Counted from the first letter of the stretch, positions 35,423 through 45,591 are shown. The stretch is 64,000 nucleotides of DNA from Chondrinema litorale (GCF_026250525.1 NZ_CP111058.1:88553-152552); one strand, 5' to 3'. Notes: generated from the sequence alone by a model not told the origin. Made by a program: numbers and translations.

Positions 35423-36415
35423 ATGACAGACGAAATATTAAATATCATTTTAAAAAGCTTAAATAAAGAATCTTCAACAGAAGAGAATTTATTGCTTGAG
35501 AGATGGCTTCTTCAAAGTGAATCCAATCAATTTTATTACAAACAATTTAAGAAAAATTGGACGAAAGATTCAGCGAAGCTAAACAATGAAAAGGCAAAGG
35601 CTTGGATAGAATTAACAGATAAACTCGAAAAAAATCAGCCCAAAACAATACTTCTACAAAGTAGAAAAATAATATCTTGGGCTGCAGTTATAGTTTTTGT
35701 TTTATTTTCAGGTTATTTCGTTTATTTTCAAGTATCTGAATCTCAGAATAACCAAGTCCAAACACAACTTACTTATCAAACAGTATCTACTGTTAACAGC
35801 CAACTAAAAGAAGTAAAGTTACCTGACAATACTATTGTTAAATTGAACAACAATAGTCGAATTGAATTTCCTAATGAATTTGATGGTAGAACAAGACAAG
35901 TGAAATTATTTGGAGAGGCTTTTTTTGAAGTAGCTCATAATGCAGCTAAGCCATTTATAGTCCAAACCGAAAATTTCTCTGTGAAGGTCTTAGGTACTTC
36001 ATTTAATATTTATGCATACAAAGAAAGCACATTACAAAATGTATCTGTCTATACCGGTAAGGTAAAGCTTACTACTTATAAGAGTCAGCAAGAAATATCT
36101 TTGGTAAAAGGAGAAAGTGCATCATTAAATGTTGAGTCTGAAGTATTAATTAAAAAAGATAGTAATCCTGAGATGGTAAAATGGATAGATGGAGTATTAG
36201 TATTCGATGGAGATAAGTTCGATGCAATAGTTCAAAAAATAGAACGCCATTTTAATGTGAAGTTTAAAATTACCAATAAAGATATTGATTATGATAAAGC
36301 TTTTGTTGGCTCATTTAAAAAGAGTGATAAAGTAAGTGATGTTTTGGAGGTACTAAAGTATTACTATGATTTTAATTATAAGCTAAAAGATAAGAATCTA
36401 ATAATTATCAATTAA
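35423..36415 (+). CDS. FecR-family anti-sigma factor
   Basis: A 330-residue inner-membrane protein. The cytosolic N-terminal domain (1-80) has the ENLLLERWLLQSESNQ helix used to hold the sigma factor. One transmembrane helix lies at about 83-103 (IISWAAVIVFVLFSGYFVYF). The periplasmic FecR domain follows (TVSTVNSQLKEVKLPDNTIV, LFGEAFFEVAHNAAKPFIVQ, VKVLGTSFNIYAY) and then the C-terminal STN-like/DUF4974 domain (FDAIVQKIERHFNVKFKI). It passes the signal from the SusC STN domain to the sigma factor. It starts 60 bp after the sigma stop and is separated from susC by a hairpin. Confidence 0.94.
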   Translation: MTDEILNIILKSLNKESSTEENLLLERWLLQSESNQFYYKQFKKNWTKDSAKLNNEKAKAWIELTDKLEKNQPKTILLQSRKIISWAAVIVFVLFSGYFVYFQVSESQNNQVQTQLTYQTVSTVNSQLKEVKLPDNTIVKLNNNSRIEFPNEFDGRTRQVKLFGEAFFEVAHNAAKPFIVQTENFSVKVLGTSFNIYAYKESTLQNVSVYTGKVKLTTYKSQQEISLVKGESASLNVESEVLIKKDSNPEMVKWIDGVLVFDGDKFDAIVQKIERHFNVKFKITNKDIDYDKAFVGSFKKSDKVSDVLEVLKYYYDFNYKLKDKNLIIIN

Positions 36416-36417
36416 AG

Positions 36418-36469
36418 AAACACGGTTAATAATTAGCCTTTGGTCGGGAGTAAATATTAAACCGTGTTT
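36418..36469 (+). terminator. terminator or attenuator between fecR-type gene and susC
   Basis: AAACACGGTT at 36418-36427 pairs with AACCGTGTTT at 36460-36469, followed by TTT and an A-rich run. The loop is long (32 nt). It suggests susCD is transcribed mainly from its own promoter. Confidence 0.6.
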
Positions 36470-36541
36470 TTAAAATAAAAAGGGTAGTAGACCTCTTTTT
36501 CCCAAAATAAACAATAAGAGAGATTTAATCAAAATTAATCT

Positions 36542-39500
36542 ATGGGAAGGGAGAGGTTTTTAGTGTATGTGAGTTTGATACAAATATTATCAATCGCGAG
36601 TGTTAGTATGTCTAATGCTCAAGATAAAAGTAATTTTATAACGCTACAATTGAAAAAAGTTAGTTTTGAGGAACTGAAGGCGGAAATTGAGTCGCAGAGT
36701 GGGTATAGTTTTTTTTATACTCAAAATGTGATTGATAATGCTATGCTTTTTTCTTTAAATGTAGCTAATACTGATATAAATAGTGTATTAGATCAACTAG
36801 AGGCTGATTATAATCTAGTTTTTATTATTAAAGGAGACAAAATACTTGTAGATAAAGCTCCAGAATTATTTACAGTAAAAGGTCGAATTTTTTCTTCTGA
36901 TACTTATACTCCTTTAGTTGGTGTAAATATTTTAATAAAAGATACCAAGAAAGGTATTGCAACAGATTCAAAAGGTGCATTCAAAATATCATTAGAGAAA
37001 AGTGATATTTTAGAAATTAGTCATATTGGATATAAAGCTCAACAATTAACTTTTGAGGAAGTTCAAAATAACTCTTTTATATATCTAGATAATCAGTTTG
37101 AAAATCTTGAAGAAATTCTTGTTATTGCGTATGGAAGGCAAACAAAAAGAGAGTTAACAGGTAGTGTCGAAAAATTGACTGCGGCGGAATTTAAGACCTT
37201 CAATACGACAAGTTTTGATCAGAAACTACAAGGTTTAATTTCTGGATTACAGGTGATGAATAGTAGTGGAAGTTCAGCAGCACCTGTAAAACTATTAATT
37301 AGAGGTTTGAGCTCAATTTCAGCAAGTAGTAACCCTCTGATAATATTAGATGGTGCCCCTTTATATAATAGTCCACTAGGCTTAGAAAGGTCCTTATATT
37401 CTGAACCTCAAAATCCATTATCTTTAATTAGTTCATATGACATTGAATCTATTGAGGTATTAAAAGATGCTGCTTCTACCTCTATATATGGTTCCAGAGC
37501 CTCAAATGGAATTATGATAATTACTACCAAATCAGGTTTATCGGGTAAACCAGGATTTGAGTTTACTTATAATACTGGAGTTTCAATGCCTGTTAGATCT
37601 GTAAAAAAGCTAGGTTTAGCAAATACAGAACAGTGGTTTAATATTATAGATGAAGCAAGGGAAAATACTAACTTATCGCCATTTTCACCTTCAATTAATA
37701 CTAGTGTTTTTATTGACGATCCACTTGATGAATTATCAAGAGAAGAAGCTCTGTTAATCAATAATGATTGGTTTGATTATGTACTTGAAACAGGTAAAAC
37801 TGATGAAATACAACTATCTTATAAACAAGCAACTGAAAAAAGTAATTTCTATGTGTCTGGTAATTATAGAAAAGAAAGTGGTATTTATAAACCAAATAGA
37901 TTTAAAAGATTCTCGCTAAGAACTAATATTAGTTTATATCCTCATAAAAATTTAACACTTAGGTTAAGAAATGTATTTGTTAGTACTGTAAATAATAGAT
38001 CAATTAATACAGTAGCGGGTATTTTTGATGATAATTTAAGAGGTGGTTTCTCCCAAGCTATTGTAGAAAGTCTACCTTGGTATCCTGTTTATAATGAAAA
38101 TGCAGATTATTGGAATCCATTATCTGGTGCAAATATATTAGCTGCTGCAGATACTGAAAATTTTAATGATGAAGTAAAGCAATATAGAAATATCAATAGC
38201 ATTTCATTTAGTTATAATTTCCCCTTTGTAAAAGGATTATCTTTTGACGGAATATTCTCAACTGATATATTACAAAATAATAGTGAATTTTGGGTGAGTG
38301 AAACTATTAGTAGGTCAGGAACTTTCGCAAGTGATCAAGCAGTAACCTCAAGTATTTTAAATTATAATTTCCTTACTAAGTATCACAAAGATTTTGGCAA
38401 ACATAATTTTGAAATAACTACTGGTGTTGAGGCACAAAGAAATTCAGAAAAAACAAACTTTATTTTAGCTGAAAATATTAAAGGTAACAGCAAAGAAATA
38501 AGTGATAAGAATGCTTCAATTTATGTAAATTCAGGTATTACTGGTGAGAGATATTTAATGTCTTATCTTAATCGAATAAACTATTCTTTTAATAATAAGT
38601 ATTATACAAGTGTTAGTTATAGGATAGATGGTTCGTCTGCATTTTTACCCGAAAATAGGTGGACGGATTTTGCCTCTGTATCGGCAGGATGGATTCTGTC
38701 AGAAGAAATTTTCTTCAACAGCACATTCATCAATTTACTAAAAATAAAAGCTAGTATTGGAGAAACCGGTAATCAAGATATATCTGACAACCTGTTTCAA
38801 ACTACTTATTTAAATAGTAGAAGATATGGTGAAAGAGATTTAATTTCTGGAGCGACATCAATTGAAAATATTGGCGCCAAAGATTTGACATGGGAAAGAA
38901 CAATAAACTATAATATTGGTTTTGAGTTTGGTTTTCTTGAAAACAAGTACATTGGAGAAATTACTTATTTTAATAAGAAGGTTAACAACTTATTACTTGA
39001 AGTTCCTCTCCCATATTCTTCTACACTAGATGGGGCAGATCCTGTTATTTGGGATAATGCAGGTAAATTGAATAATAAGGGTATTGAAGTGGATCTAGAA
39101 GGTTATATAATATATAATAACAATTTTAGATGGAAAGTTGGTTTTAACGCTACATATCTTAAAAATAAAGTATTAGAACTGCATTCTAGTGTGGATGCGA
39201 GTGGTCAAGGAGTAACATCAAGAAATGTTACTTTAACAAAACAGGGTGGAAGTATCGGATCATACTACTTGGCTAGATATGCTGGAATTGATCTTGATAA
39301 AGGAGTAGAAATGATTTATGAAATAGATCAAGATATCTATAACAATGAAGGGAGAACTGTACCTACTGGAAATCTAATCCCTGCTACTAGTTCAAATATT
39401 GTCGCAAATAGAATTTATAACAAATCAAAAACAGGAAATCCTGATTTTTTTGGAGGTGTATCTACTCAAATATATTTTAAGAGATTTACATTAGACATAT

Positions 39501-40018
39501 TGTTAAGTTTTGTCGGAGGGTATTATATATTTGACTATCAATATCATAAGTCGCACTATCCATCTCAAGGTTACATTAATGTATTTTCTGATCTATATGA
39601 AAAATCATGGAGACCTAATGTTCAAAATGCTGAATACCCAGAGTTAAAGTGGGATTATAATTATGAGTGGGATTGGGATTCTGATAATGAGACTTGGATA
39701 AATACTACAGGAAACTATAATAATCTAAGTTATTTTACTGATAGATATCTACAAAAAGGTGATTTTATGAGGTTAAGGAATATTACCTTAAGTTATGATA
39801 TACCTAGATCGATCCTAAACAAAATCAATTTTAACACATTAAACATTGCCGTTTCTGCACAAAATCTATTGACGTTTACTGGATATAAAGGCTTAGACCC
39901 AGAATCAACTATCATTAATGGAGATGCTCAGTTAAATAACTTGTCTCCTTCATATTTTAGACAAACACCTTTCCCCAATGCTAAATCTTTTAATTTGAGT
40001 ATATCAGCAGCATTCTAA
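36542..40018 (+). CDS. SusC/RagA TonB-dependent receptor with STN signalling domain
   Basis: A 1158-residue receptor. The order is signal peptide (about 1-26), STN domain at about 33-100 (ITLQLKKVSFEELKAEIESQ, FYTQNVIDNAMLFSLNV), CarboxypepD_reg-like domain at about 115-195 (VKGRIFSSDTYTPLVGVNIL), plug at about 205-330 (VIAYGRQTKRELTGSV, KLLIRGLSSISASSNPLIIL, VLKDAASTSIYGSRASNGI), then the barrel, ending FPNAKSFNLSISAAF. The STN domain is used for trans-envelope signalling to FecR, which matches the preceding sigma/FecR genes. Its stop codon shares one base with the susD start (TAATG at 40016-40020). Imported substrate unknown. Confidence 0.96.
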   Translation: MGRERFLVYVSLIQILSIASVSMSNAQDKSNFITLQLKKVSFEELKAEIESQSGYSFFYTQNVIDNAMLFSLNVANTDINSVLDQLEADYNLVFIIKGDKILVDKAPELFTVKGRIFSSDTYTPLVGVNILIKDTKKGIATDSKGAFKISLEKSDILEISHIGYKAQQLTFEEVQNNSFIYLDNQFENLEEILVIAYGRQTKRELTGSVEKLTAAEFKTFNTTSFDQKLQGLISGLQVMNSSGSSAAPVKLLIRGLSSISASSNPLIILDGAPLYNSPLGLERSLYSEPQNPLSLISSYDIESIEVLKDAASTSIYGSRASNGIMIITTKSGLSGKPGFEFTYNTGVSMPVRSVKKLGLANTEQWFNIIDEARENTNLSPFSPSINTSVFIDDPLDELSREEALLINNDWFDYVLETGKTDEIQLSYKQATEKSNFYVSGNYRKESGIYKPNRFKRFSLRTNISLYPHKNLTLRLRNVFVSTVNNRSINTVAGIFDDNLRGGFSQAIVESLPWYPVYNENADYWNPLSGANILAAADTENFNDEVKQYRNINSISFSYNFPFVKGLSFDGIFSTDILQNNSEFWVSETISRSGTFASDQAVTSSILNYNFLTKYHKDFGKHNFEITTGVEAQRNSEKTNFILAENIKGNSKEISDKNASIYVNSGITGERYLMSYLNRINYSFNNKYYTSVSYRIDGSSAFLPENRWTDFASVSAGWILSEEIFFNSTFINLLKIKASIGETGNQDISDNLFQTTYLNSRRYGERDLISGATSIENIGAKDLTWERTINYNIGFEFGFLENKYIGEITYFNKKVNNLLLEVPLPYSSTLDGADPVIWDNAGKLNNKGIEVDLEGYIIYNNNFRWKVGFNATYLKNKVLELHSSVDASGQGVTSRNVTLTKQGGSIGSYYLARYAGIDLDKGVEMIYEIDQDIYNNEGRTVPTGNLIPATSSNIVANRIYNKSKTGNPDFFGGVSTQIYFKRFTLDILLSFVGGYYIFDYQYHKSHYPSQGYINVFSDLYEKSWRPNVQNAEYPELKWDYNYEWDWDSDNETWINTTGNYNNLSYFTDRYLQKGDFMRLRNITLSYDIPRSILNKINFNTLNIAVSAQNLLTFTGYKGLDPESTIINGDAQLNNLSPSYFRQTPFPNAKSFNLSISAAF

Positions 40019-41625
40019 TGAAGAAGATTCTTTACATATCACCATTTTATATTGTATTGACAATATGCTTATTAAGCTGTAATCAGGATAGTTTTTTTGC
40101 TTTAGAGAGCGAACCAGAAGCTGAGTGGGCAGATATAGAAGAATTCGAGGAGGCTGCTACAGGAACATATTGGGCTGCATTTGTAAGAAGTTCTTGGGAT
40201 AATTTAATTGGTTGTCCTGCTTTGTTAAAAACGGTACAGTCAGATGTTGTTCAATTATTACCAGGAACAACCGGAGACATTCCTTTTAATGAAATGTATT
40301 TGAGAAGTTCTGATTTAGAAATATCTAAGACTTTGAGTCTGTTTAGATCTTCTTATAGGGTAATAAATATTGCCAATGCTGGTCTTCAATTTATTGCTGA
40401 TAATGGTGGACAACCATTTGATAACCTTTCTTCAGCAGATGAAGAAAATAATTTAAGAAGAATTGAAGGAGAGCTTCATTTTATGAGGGGCTTTGCTTAT
40501 TGGATGTTATCTACAGTATTTCTACCCATATATAATGGAGGGGAAAATGATGTAGAGTATTTGCCTCTAAAAATAACTTTTGATGAAACATTAGATGCTA
40601 TAAAGTCACCTGAAATTGGAACTGTAGAAAATATCTATGCTCAATTAATTGATGACTTTACAATTGCTAAAGAACTATTACCAGAAAGGTTTGAGGCAAC
40701 AAAACATCACGCATCATATGCTTATGGTAGAGCCAATAAGTTTGCAGCATCTGCTATGTTAGCCAAAGTTTATTTTATGATGGATAACTATGAGGCTGCT
40801 TTAACAGAACTCGATTTTGTGATTGACGAGAATGGAGGTGATTTTGATTTATCTGAAGATCCAATAGAAGCCTTTAACAGAGACGACAATACAAGAGGTA
40901 ATGAAGTTATTTGGTATGCACTGTTTTACGACCCAGTTGCCAGAGCAAATGCATTTGAAGTAACAAGTATGACACTACAATCCTATAATGCAACAAATGG
41001 TGGAGATACTTGGCCAAATGGTTTTACACGTATAACATGGAATCAATTTGCTTTTAGTTACAGCATTTTATCTCAAATTGGTTGGATGGAAGATCCTTTA
41101 AATGGCAACTTCGAACTCACAGAAGAGGCTAAAATTGATAAGAGATTTCAGCAATTATATAGAAGGCTGAAAGGCTATAATGGTAATGAAAATGCAGACC
41201 CTAGTGAGTATGAAACAATTCATGGACAGATAACAGATCCAGTTGTTTGGTGTGACAAATACTTTAGGGGAAAAACTACAGGTTTGCTAACTAATGTGCC
41301 TGTTTTAAGATTGGCAGAAATGCATCTTACCAGAGCGTTATTAAGATATAGAACAGGAAATACAACAGGTGCAGTAAATGATTTAAACATTGTGAGGGAA
41401 AGAGCAGGACTAAATGCAGTCGCTGCTGCTGACCTCACAGAAGATATAATTCATATAGAAAGAATTAAAGAGCTTTCATTTGAAGGTGATCGACTCGACT
41501 ACCTTCGCTCTGCGAAATTATCAATACCTGGTGGTGATCGTGGTGTTGCTCCCACCTCACCTGATGATCATGCCTTTGTTTGGAAAATTCCACAAAGGGA
41601 AATTGATCTGACATCCAGTTTATAG
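40018..41625 (+). CDS. SusD/RagB-family surface glycan-binding lipoprotein
   Basis: A 535-residue lipoprotein with the signal and lipobox ILTICLLSCNQD (Cys about 21). It is helical with the TPR-like SusD scaffold (RRIEGELHFMRGFAYWMLS, AMLAKVYFMMDNYEAALTEL) and the C-terminal family block (LRLAEMHLTRALLRYRTGN, AVNDLNIVRERAGL, IHIERIKELSFEGDRLDYLR, VWKIPQREIDL). It captures substrate at the cell surface as the lid of the SusC channel. It overlaps susC by one base and is followed by a terminator. Confidence 0.96.
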   Translation: MKKILYISPFYIVLTICLLSCNQDSFFALESEPEAEWADIEEFEEAATGTYWAAFVRSSWDNLIGCPALLKTVQSDVVQLLPGTTGDIPFNEMYLRSSDLEISKTLSLFRSSYRVINIANAGLQFIADNGGQPFDNLSSADEENNLRRIEGELHFMRGFAYWMLSTVFLPIYNGGENDVEYLPLKITFDETLDAIKSPEIGTVENIYAQLIDDFTIAKELLPERFEATKHHASYAYGRANKFAASAMLAKVYFMMDNYEAALTELDFVIDENGGDFDLSEDPIEAFNRDDNTRGNEVIWYALFYDPVARANAFEVTSMTLQSYNATNGGDTWPNGFTRITWNQFAFSYSILSQIGWMEDPLNGNFELTEEAKIDKRFQQLYRRLKGYNGNENADPSEYETIHGQITDPVVWCDKYFRGKTTGLLTNVPVLRLAEMHLTRALLRYRTGNTTGAVNDLNIVRERAGLNAVAAADLTEDIIHIERIKELSFEGDRLDYLRSAKLSIPGGDRGVAPTSPDDHAFVWKIPQREIDLTSSL

Positions 41626-41673
41626 AAGATCTAGCCGTTTTCAATTGATAATTAGCGTTAATTTCTGAAAAGG

Positions 41674-41690
41674 CCCAACTTATAGTTGGG
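41674..41690 (+). terminator. intrinsic terminator after susD
   Basis: CCCAACT-TAT-AGTTGGG with further G-T pairing, followed by TCTTTTTTTT. The remaining 210 bp up to the PhzF gene are AT-rich with no feature that I can support. Confidence 0.9.
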
Positions 41691-41903
41691 TCTTTTTTTT
41701 CTTTATACTATTATTATACGAATATAATTCAAATTACTTACCAATATATTGGCTTATTTAGTGAAGAAACTGAAATGGGAAATTTAGAGTATGAATTTAT
41801 AAGTCTTTGTACTTATTGGTTTGGGAAGTAATTATAAGTATTACATACTGTTATAGTCAAAGGAATTAAATAATTTTAATTATCACTTCAGCTTTAAAAG
41901 CTT

Positions 41904-42794
41904 ATGCAAGCGGATTATTTTTTACTAGATGTATTTACCAATAAAAAATTTGGAGGGAATCAATTAGCAGTTTTTGCTGAGGCTAATGAGATCCCTGAAA
42001 ATAAATTACAGCTAATCGCAAAGGAACTTAATCTACCAGAGTCGGTATTTCTTTATCCCCCCGAAACTGAAACTGGAGATTATAAAATGAGAATCTTTAC
42101 ACCAGGTAAAGAGTTACCAACTGCTGGTCATCCTACTATAGGAACATCTCATTTACTTTTAAATGAACTTAAGAAAACTTGTAAGGAGGGAAACGTTTTA
42201 AAACTAGAACAGTTAGTAGGTGAGATTCCAGTAACGTTTGATAAGGAAGCTGGCAAATGTGTTCATATTACAATGAAACAACCAAATCCTGAGTTTGGAA
42301 GACTTATTCAAAAAAGAGAGTTAGTTGCTGAAATACTTTCAATTGATCTTTCCGATTTAATGCCAGGAAAACCCATTCAATGTATTTCTTGTGGTAATCC
42401 ATTTGTGTTTGTACCAGTTAAATCATTAGCTGTGTTAGCTAACATAAAACCCAGAGTTGACTTATTACAACAATATGAGAATACCTTAGGCACATCTGCA
42501 TTTTATGTTTTTACTAATGAGACTCAAAGCGAGGCAGATACAAGAGGAAGAATGTTTGCACCACTTTGGGGAATTACAGAAGACCCTGCAACTGGAAGTG
42601 CTTCTGGACCTTTAGGCTGTTATTTGGTAAGACATGGATTATGCAATGGTGAGAATATATTATGTGAGCAAGGCTTTGAAATGGGCAGACCAAGCAGTAT
42701 TCGAGTTAGTATATCACATACAAACCACATAATAGATCAGGTTTTTGTTGGAGGTGAAGCTGTATTAGTTGGGAAAGGTACTTTATTTATTTAA
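41904..42794 (+). CDS. PhzF-family isomerase
   Basis: A 296-residue cytosolic protein with the two-fold diaminopimelate-epimerase-like fold. Diagnostic blocks are VFTNKKFGGNQLAVF, LPESVFLYPPE (with the catalytic Glu), MRIFTPGKELPTAGHPTIGT, MFAPLWGITEDPATGSASGP and a C-terminal G-x-P-S-x-I. PhzF proteins isomerise small acids; outside phenazine clusters the substrate is usually unknown. No phenazine or other pathway genes are nearby. Confidence 0.92.
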   Translation: MQADYFLLDVFTNKKFGGNQLAVFAEANEIPENKLQLIAKELNLPESVFLYPPETETGDYKMRIFTPGKELPTAGHPTIGTSHLLLNELKKTCKEGNVLKLEQLVGEIPVTFDKEAGKCVHITMKQPNPEFGRLIQKRELVAEILSIDLSDLMPGKPIQCISCGNPFVFVPVKSLAVLANIKPRVDLLQQYENTLGTSAFYVFTNETQSEADTRGRMFAPLWGITEDPATGSASGPLGCYLVRHGLCNGENILCEQGFEMGRPSSIRVSISHTNHIIDQVFVGGEAVLVGKGTLFI

Positions 42795-42799
42795 AGAAA

Positions 42800-42819
42800 A
42801 AGCCCCATTTAAGGGGCTT
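42800..42819. terminator. bidirectional terminator between PhzF and HflC genes
   Basis: AAGCCCC-ATTTAA-GGGGCTT. The minus strand runs into a T tract, so it serves the HflC-type gene best; on the plus strand the tail is weaker. Confidence 0.8.
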
Positions 42820-42824
42820 AATAT

Positions 42825-43757
42825 TTAGCGCATATCTTTTAAATATTTGTAAAGTTCACTATCTGTTGAGAGAATTACAGAAGTTTTTTCACTAAAGGTT
42901 TGCTTGAGCGTTTCCATAGATTTCATAAAACTATAAAGCTCTCTAGCTTGGTTAGATTTATCATAAGCACCAGCGTAAATGCTTGCGGCTTCTGCATCTG
43001 CTCTACCACGAATTTCTTCTGCTTGCCTAAAGGCTTCAGATTGAATACTCTTTAACTCTCGTTCCTTTTCACCATTTATACGTGAAGCCTCTCCTAAACC
43101 TTCTGATCTGAACTTTTCAGCAATTCTAAATCGCTCACTTTTCATCCTCTCATAAACCTGATTTCGAACTTCTTCCACATAATTGATTCTTTTAAAACGA
43201 AAATCAAGAATTTCTATACCTAAATCAGTTGTTTGCTTGTTGGCAGATGCCAGAATTAAATCTTGAATTCGCTGTCTACCTACTTCAATTCTGAGAAGAG
43301 AGTCTCCAAAAACTTCACTGAGTGTATCAAGTACAACAGGCTTTCTGTTTGAACTTCTTACAGCCTCTTCAATATTATTATTTGCTATAAAATTTCTGGT
43401 TTCACCATCTAGTATATCATCAAGACGCGATTGAGCGCCTCTTTCATTGGTAAGTCGTTTAAAAAACTGTAAAGGATCGGTAATTTGCCATCTGGCATAA
43501 GTATCTACAAAAATAAATTTTTTGTCCTTGGTTGGTACTTGATTTGGATCGCCATCCCATTCCATATACCTTTTTTCAAAGTAATTTATTTTATGGATAA
43601 AAGGCATCTTAAAGTTGATACCTGGGGTGGTAATTGCTTCGCCAACTGGCCGGCCAAATTGAGTAACAACTGCCTGTTGCTTTTCATCTATTATATATGT
43701 GCTTTGTGATATTATCAAAAGTAGTAATATCACGACTATGATAACTATCTTATTCAT
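42825..43757 (-). CDS. hflC: HflC-like SPFH-domain protein
   Basis: A 310-residue protein with an N-terminal membrane helix (IVIIVVILLLLIISQSTYII) followed by the SPFH/band-7 domain (QAVVTQFGRPVGEAITTPGI, FKMPFIHKINYFEKRYMEW, FVDTYARWQITDPLQFF) and a long Ala/Glu-rich helix (REGLGEASRINGEKE-type). By family HflC pairs with HflK around the FtsH protease and limits its access to membrane substrates. It overlaps the end of the HflK gene by 8 bp. No ftsH gene is in the window. Confidence 0.92.
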   Translation of the reverse strand: MNKIVIIVVILLLLIISQSTYIIDEKQQAVVTQFGRPVGEAITTPGINFKMPFIHKINYFEKRYMEWDGDPNQVPTKDKKFIFVDTYARWQITDPLQFFKRLTNERGAQSRLDDILDGETRNFIANNNIEEAVRSSNRKPVVLDTLSEVFGDSLLRIEVGRQRIQDLILASANKQTTDLGIEILDFRFKRINYVEEVRNQVYERMKSERFRIAEKFRSEGLGEASRINGEKERELKSIQSEAFRQAEEIRGRADAEAASIYAGAYDKSNQARELYSFMKSMETLKQTFSEKTSVILSTDSELYKYLKDMR

Positions 43758-44751
43758 TGCTCTGAGAATTTGAGTTTTGAGAGTTTTTTAATCCCATTTG
43801 TAAAAGAGGAACTACATTGTTGCCTTCCTGATCTGTAATAACAATATTGCCTAAACGTGGTAGAATTTCAGACATAGTTTCCAAGTAGATCCGTCTTTTA
43901 GTTACTTCAGTAGCTTTTATATATTCGTTATATAATTCATTAAAGCGGGCAACTTCCCCTTTTGCTCGGTTAACTCTTTCGGTAGCATAACCTTCTGCTT
44001 TTTGAATAGTCTCTTCTGCTTGTCCACTAGCTCGTGGAATAACCTTATTGTATTCAGATTTTGCCTGATTTATAAGAGTCTCTTTTTCTTGTTGTGCTTC
44101 ATTTACTGCGTTAAATGCGGCTTTTACTGGGTCTGGTGGGTTTACATCTTGAAGAACTACTTGTTCTATTTTTATCCCCATATTGTAATCATTACAAATA
44201 TTTTGAATAAGTTCTTCTAGTTTTCCACCTATTTCTGTACGTCCAGTAGTAAGCACTTCATTTACTGTTCTATCTCCAACAACTTGTCTCATCGCTGCCT
44301 CAGAGATGTCGCGCATAGTAGTTTCTGGGTTTCTTACTTTAAATAAATAATTATAAGCATTATCAATTCTATATTGTACTACCCACTCTACATCGGCTAA
44401 GTTGAGATCACCAGTAAGCATAAGCGATTCATCTTTGGCTCCTTGTCTTGTATATTCAGAATTGACTCCAGCTGAAACAGTCCGGAATCCAAATTCCAGT
44501 TTTTGCTGCCTTTCAACGGGTACCTTATACACATCTTCAGTAAAAGGAATTTTTAAATTAAGTCCGGGTTCAACTGTACGAACATATTTGCCAAATCGGG
44601 TAATTACACCTACTTCTTCAGTTCCTACCTGAAAAATCATGCTCCACAGCGTAATGATAATTGCTAAAATGAGCGTGATGAGTCTTGTGCGTTGTAAAAA
44701 GGCTGTTATACCCGGAGGTAAGTTTAATTTGTAAATAAATTTTTCAAACAT
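43750..44751 (-). CDS. hflK: HflK-like SPFH-domain protein
   Basis: About 333 residues from the preferred start at 44751 (MFEKFIYKLNLPPGITAFLQ). The longer start at 44796 adds 15 unlikely residues. One membrane helix (LITLILAIIITLWSMIFQVG) precedes the SPFH domain (TEEVGVITRFGKYVRTVEPG, LNLADVEWVVQYRIDN) with the HflK-typical block VVLQDVNPPDPVKAAFNAVN and an Ala/Glu-rich helix. It is the first gene of the hflK-hflC pair and is overlapped by hflC, so the two are translationally coupled. Confidence 0.92.
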   Translation of the reverse strand: MFEKFIYKLNLPPGITAFLQRTRLITLILAIIITLWSMIFQVGTEEVGVITRFGKYVRTVEPGLNLKIPFTEDVYKVPVERQQKLEFGFRTVSAGVNSEYTRQGAKDESLMLTGDLNLADVEWVVQYRIDNAYNYLFKVRNPETTMRDISEAAMRQVVGDRTVNEVLTTGRTEIGGKLEELIQNICNDYNMGIKIEQVVLQDVNPPDPVKAAFNAVNEAQQEKETLINQAKSEYNKVIPRASGQAEETIQKAEGYATERVNRAKGEVARFNELYNEYIKATEVTKRRIYLETMSEILPRLGNIVITDQEGNNVVPLLQMGLKNSQNSNSQSNE

Positions 44752-44897
44752 TTTGTATGTATTTAAGTTCTCATCTTCCTTCTGAGAAAAATACAATTTG
44801 TTTATTTCTTTTTTTAATAAAAGCGGATTTTTTTAGACGTAAGGTTCAAAAAGAAGGAATTATCGAAAGGTACAGGTACTTGGCTGATAGAAAAAAT

Positions 44898-44924
44898 AAA
44901 AGCCTGCTTATTTTGCAGGCTTTC
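44898..44924 (-). terminator. intrinsic terminator for the DinB-like gene
   Basis: AGCCTGC at 44901-44907 pairs with GCAGGCT at 44915-44921. The minus strand continues into a T-rich tract. It lies 20 bp past the stop codon at 44945. Confidence 0.8.
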
Positions 44925-44944
44925 AATATTAAAGGCTAATTAAA

Positions 44945-45547
44945 CTAGATATTTATTTGAACTTCACTGGATTTCAGTTTATCCTTTTTATCCAAGGCTT
45001 GAAGGATATGTCTTTGTTGATGCATTATTAAAAATTGTAGAATATCTCCTGTTTTTAATTTCAACATTTTAAAAAACTCAACGGGAATTTTCCTCTTATT
45101 TAAGTCGGTATTTTTAAGCTCATTTATTGCCTTAAATAAGCGTTGTTGCCAAGCTATAAAAACGAGCAAAGTGTTTTTGTTAACCAAAGCATCACTTGTA
45201 TCCATATGTTTGACTGTTTTTTGAGGTTTGATATTTTCAGGAGACATCATCTGAGTAAACTTTGTTCCCAACCAACCAGATTGGAAGTTTTTGCCTGATT
45301 TTTCATTTTGATTAGTAACAATTTCAATGTGAGGAATGTAAAAAGCACAATATCGATTTAAATGTTCAATACATTCGAGAATGTTCCATTTTGAAGCTTC
45401 TGGTCTTGCTAATAGACTTTCATCACTAAGTTCTAAAAACTCATTTTTAACCGTATAGAGTTGCTCTTCAACCTGATCATTTAATATTTTGAGCAAGTCT
45501 TTTTGACTAATATTTGAGTAAACTTGAGTATAAGAATTTTTATTCAT
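44945..45547 (-). CDS. DinB-superfamily protein
   Basis: About 200 residues from the preferred start at 45547 (MNKNSYTQVYSNIS); an upstream ATG at 45577 is also possible. The four-helix DinB/YfiT fold is seen in SKWNILECIEHLNRYCAFYI (first His ligand) and the C-terminal HQQRHILQALDK with two more His. Enzymes of this fold are metal-dependent thiol transferases or hydrolases, for example for bacillithiol or mycothiol. It follows the Crp/Fnr gene, and an FNR-type palindrome lies directly before it. Confidence 0.8.
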   Translation of the reverse strand: MNKNSYTQVYSNISQKDLLKILNDQVEEQLYTVKNEFLELSDESLLARPEASKWNILECIEHLNRYCAFYIPHIEIVTNQNEKSGKNFQSGWLGTKFTQMMSPENIKPQKTVKHMDTSDALVNKNTLLVFIAWQQRLFKAINELKNTDLNKRKIPVEFFKMLKLKTGDILQFLIMHQQRHILQALDKKDKLKSSEVQINI

Positions 45548-45591
45548 GATTTCTTTTTTCTCAAAATTAGCCTGCATGTTAGCACCTCACC

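Noticed and set aside
44752..44796. Longer start for the HflK-like protein
   Set aside because: The 15 added residues are not family-like; the Met at 44751 opens a typical HflK N-terminus.
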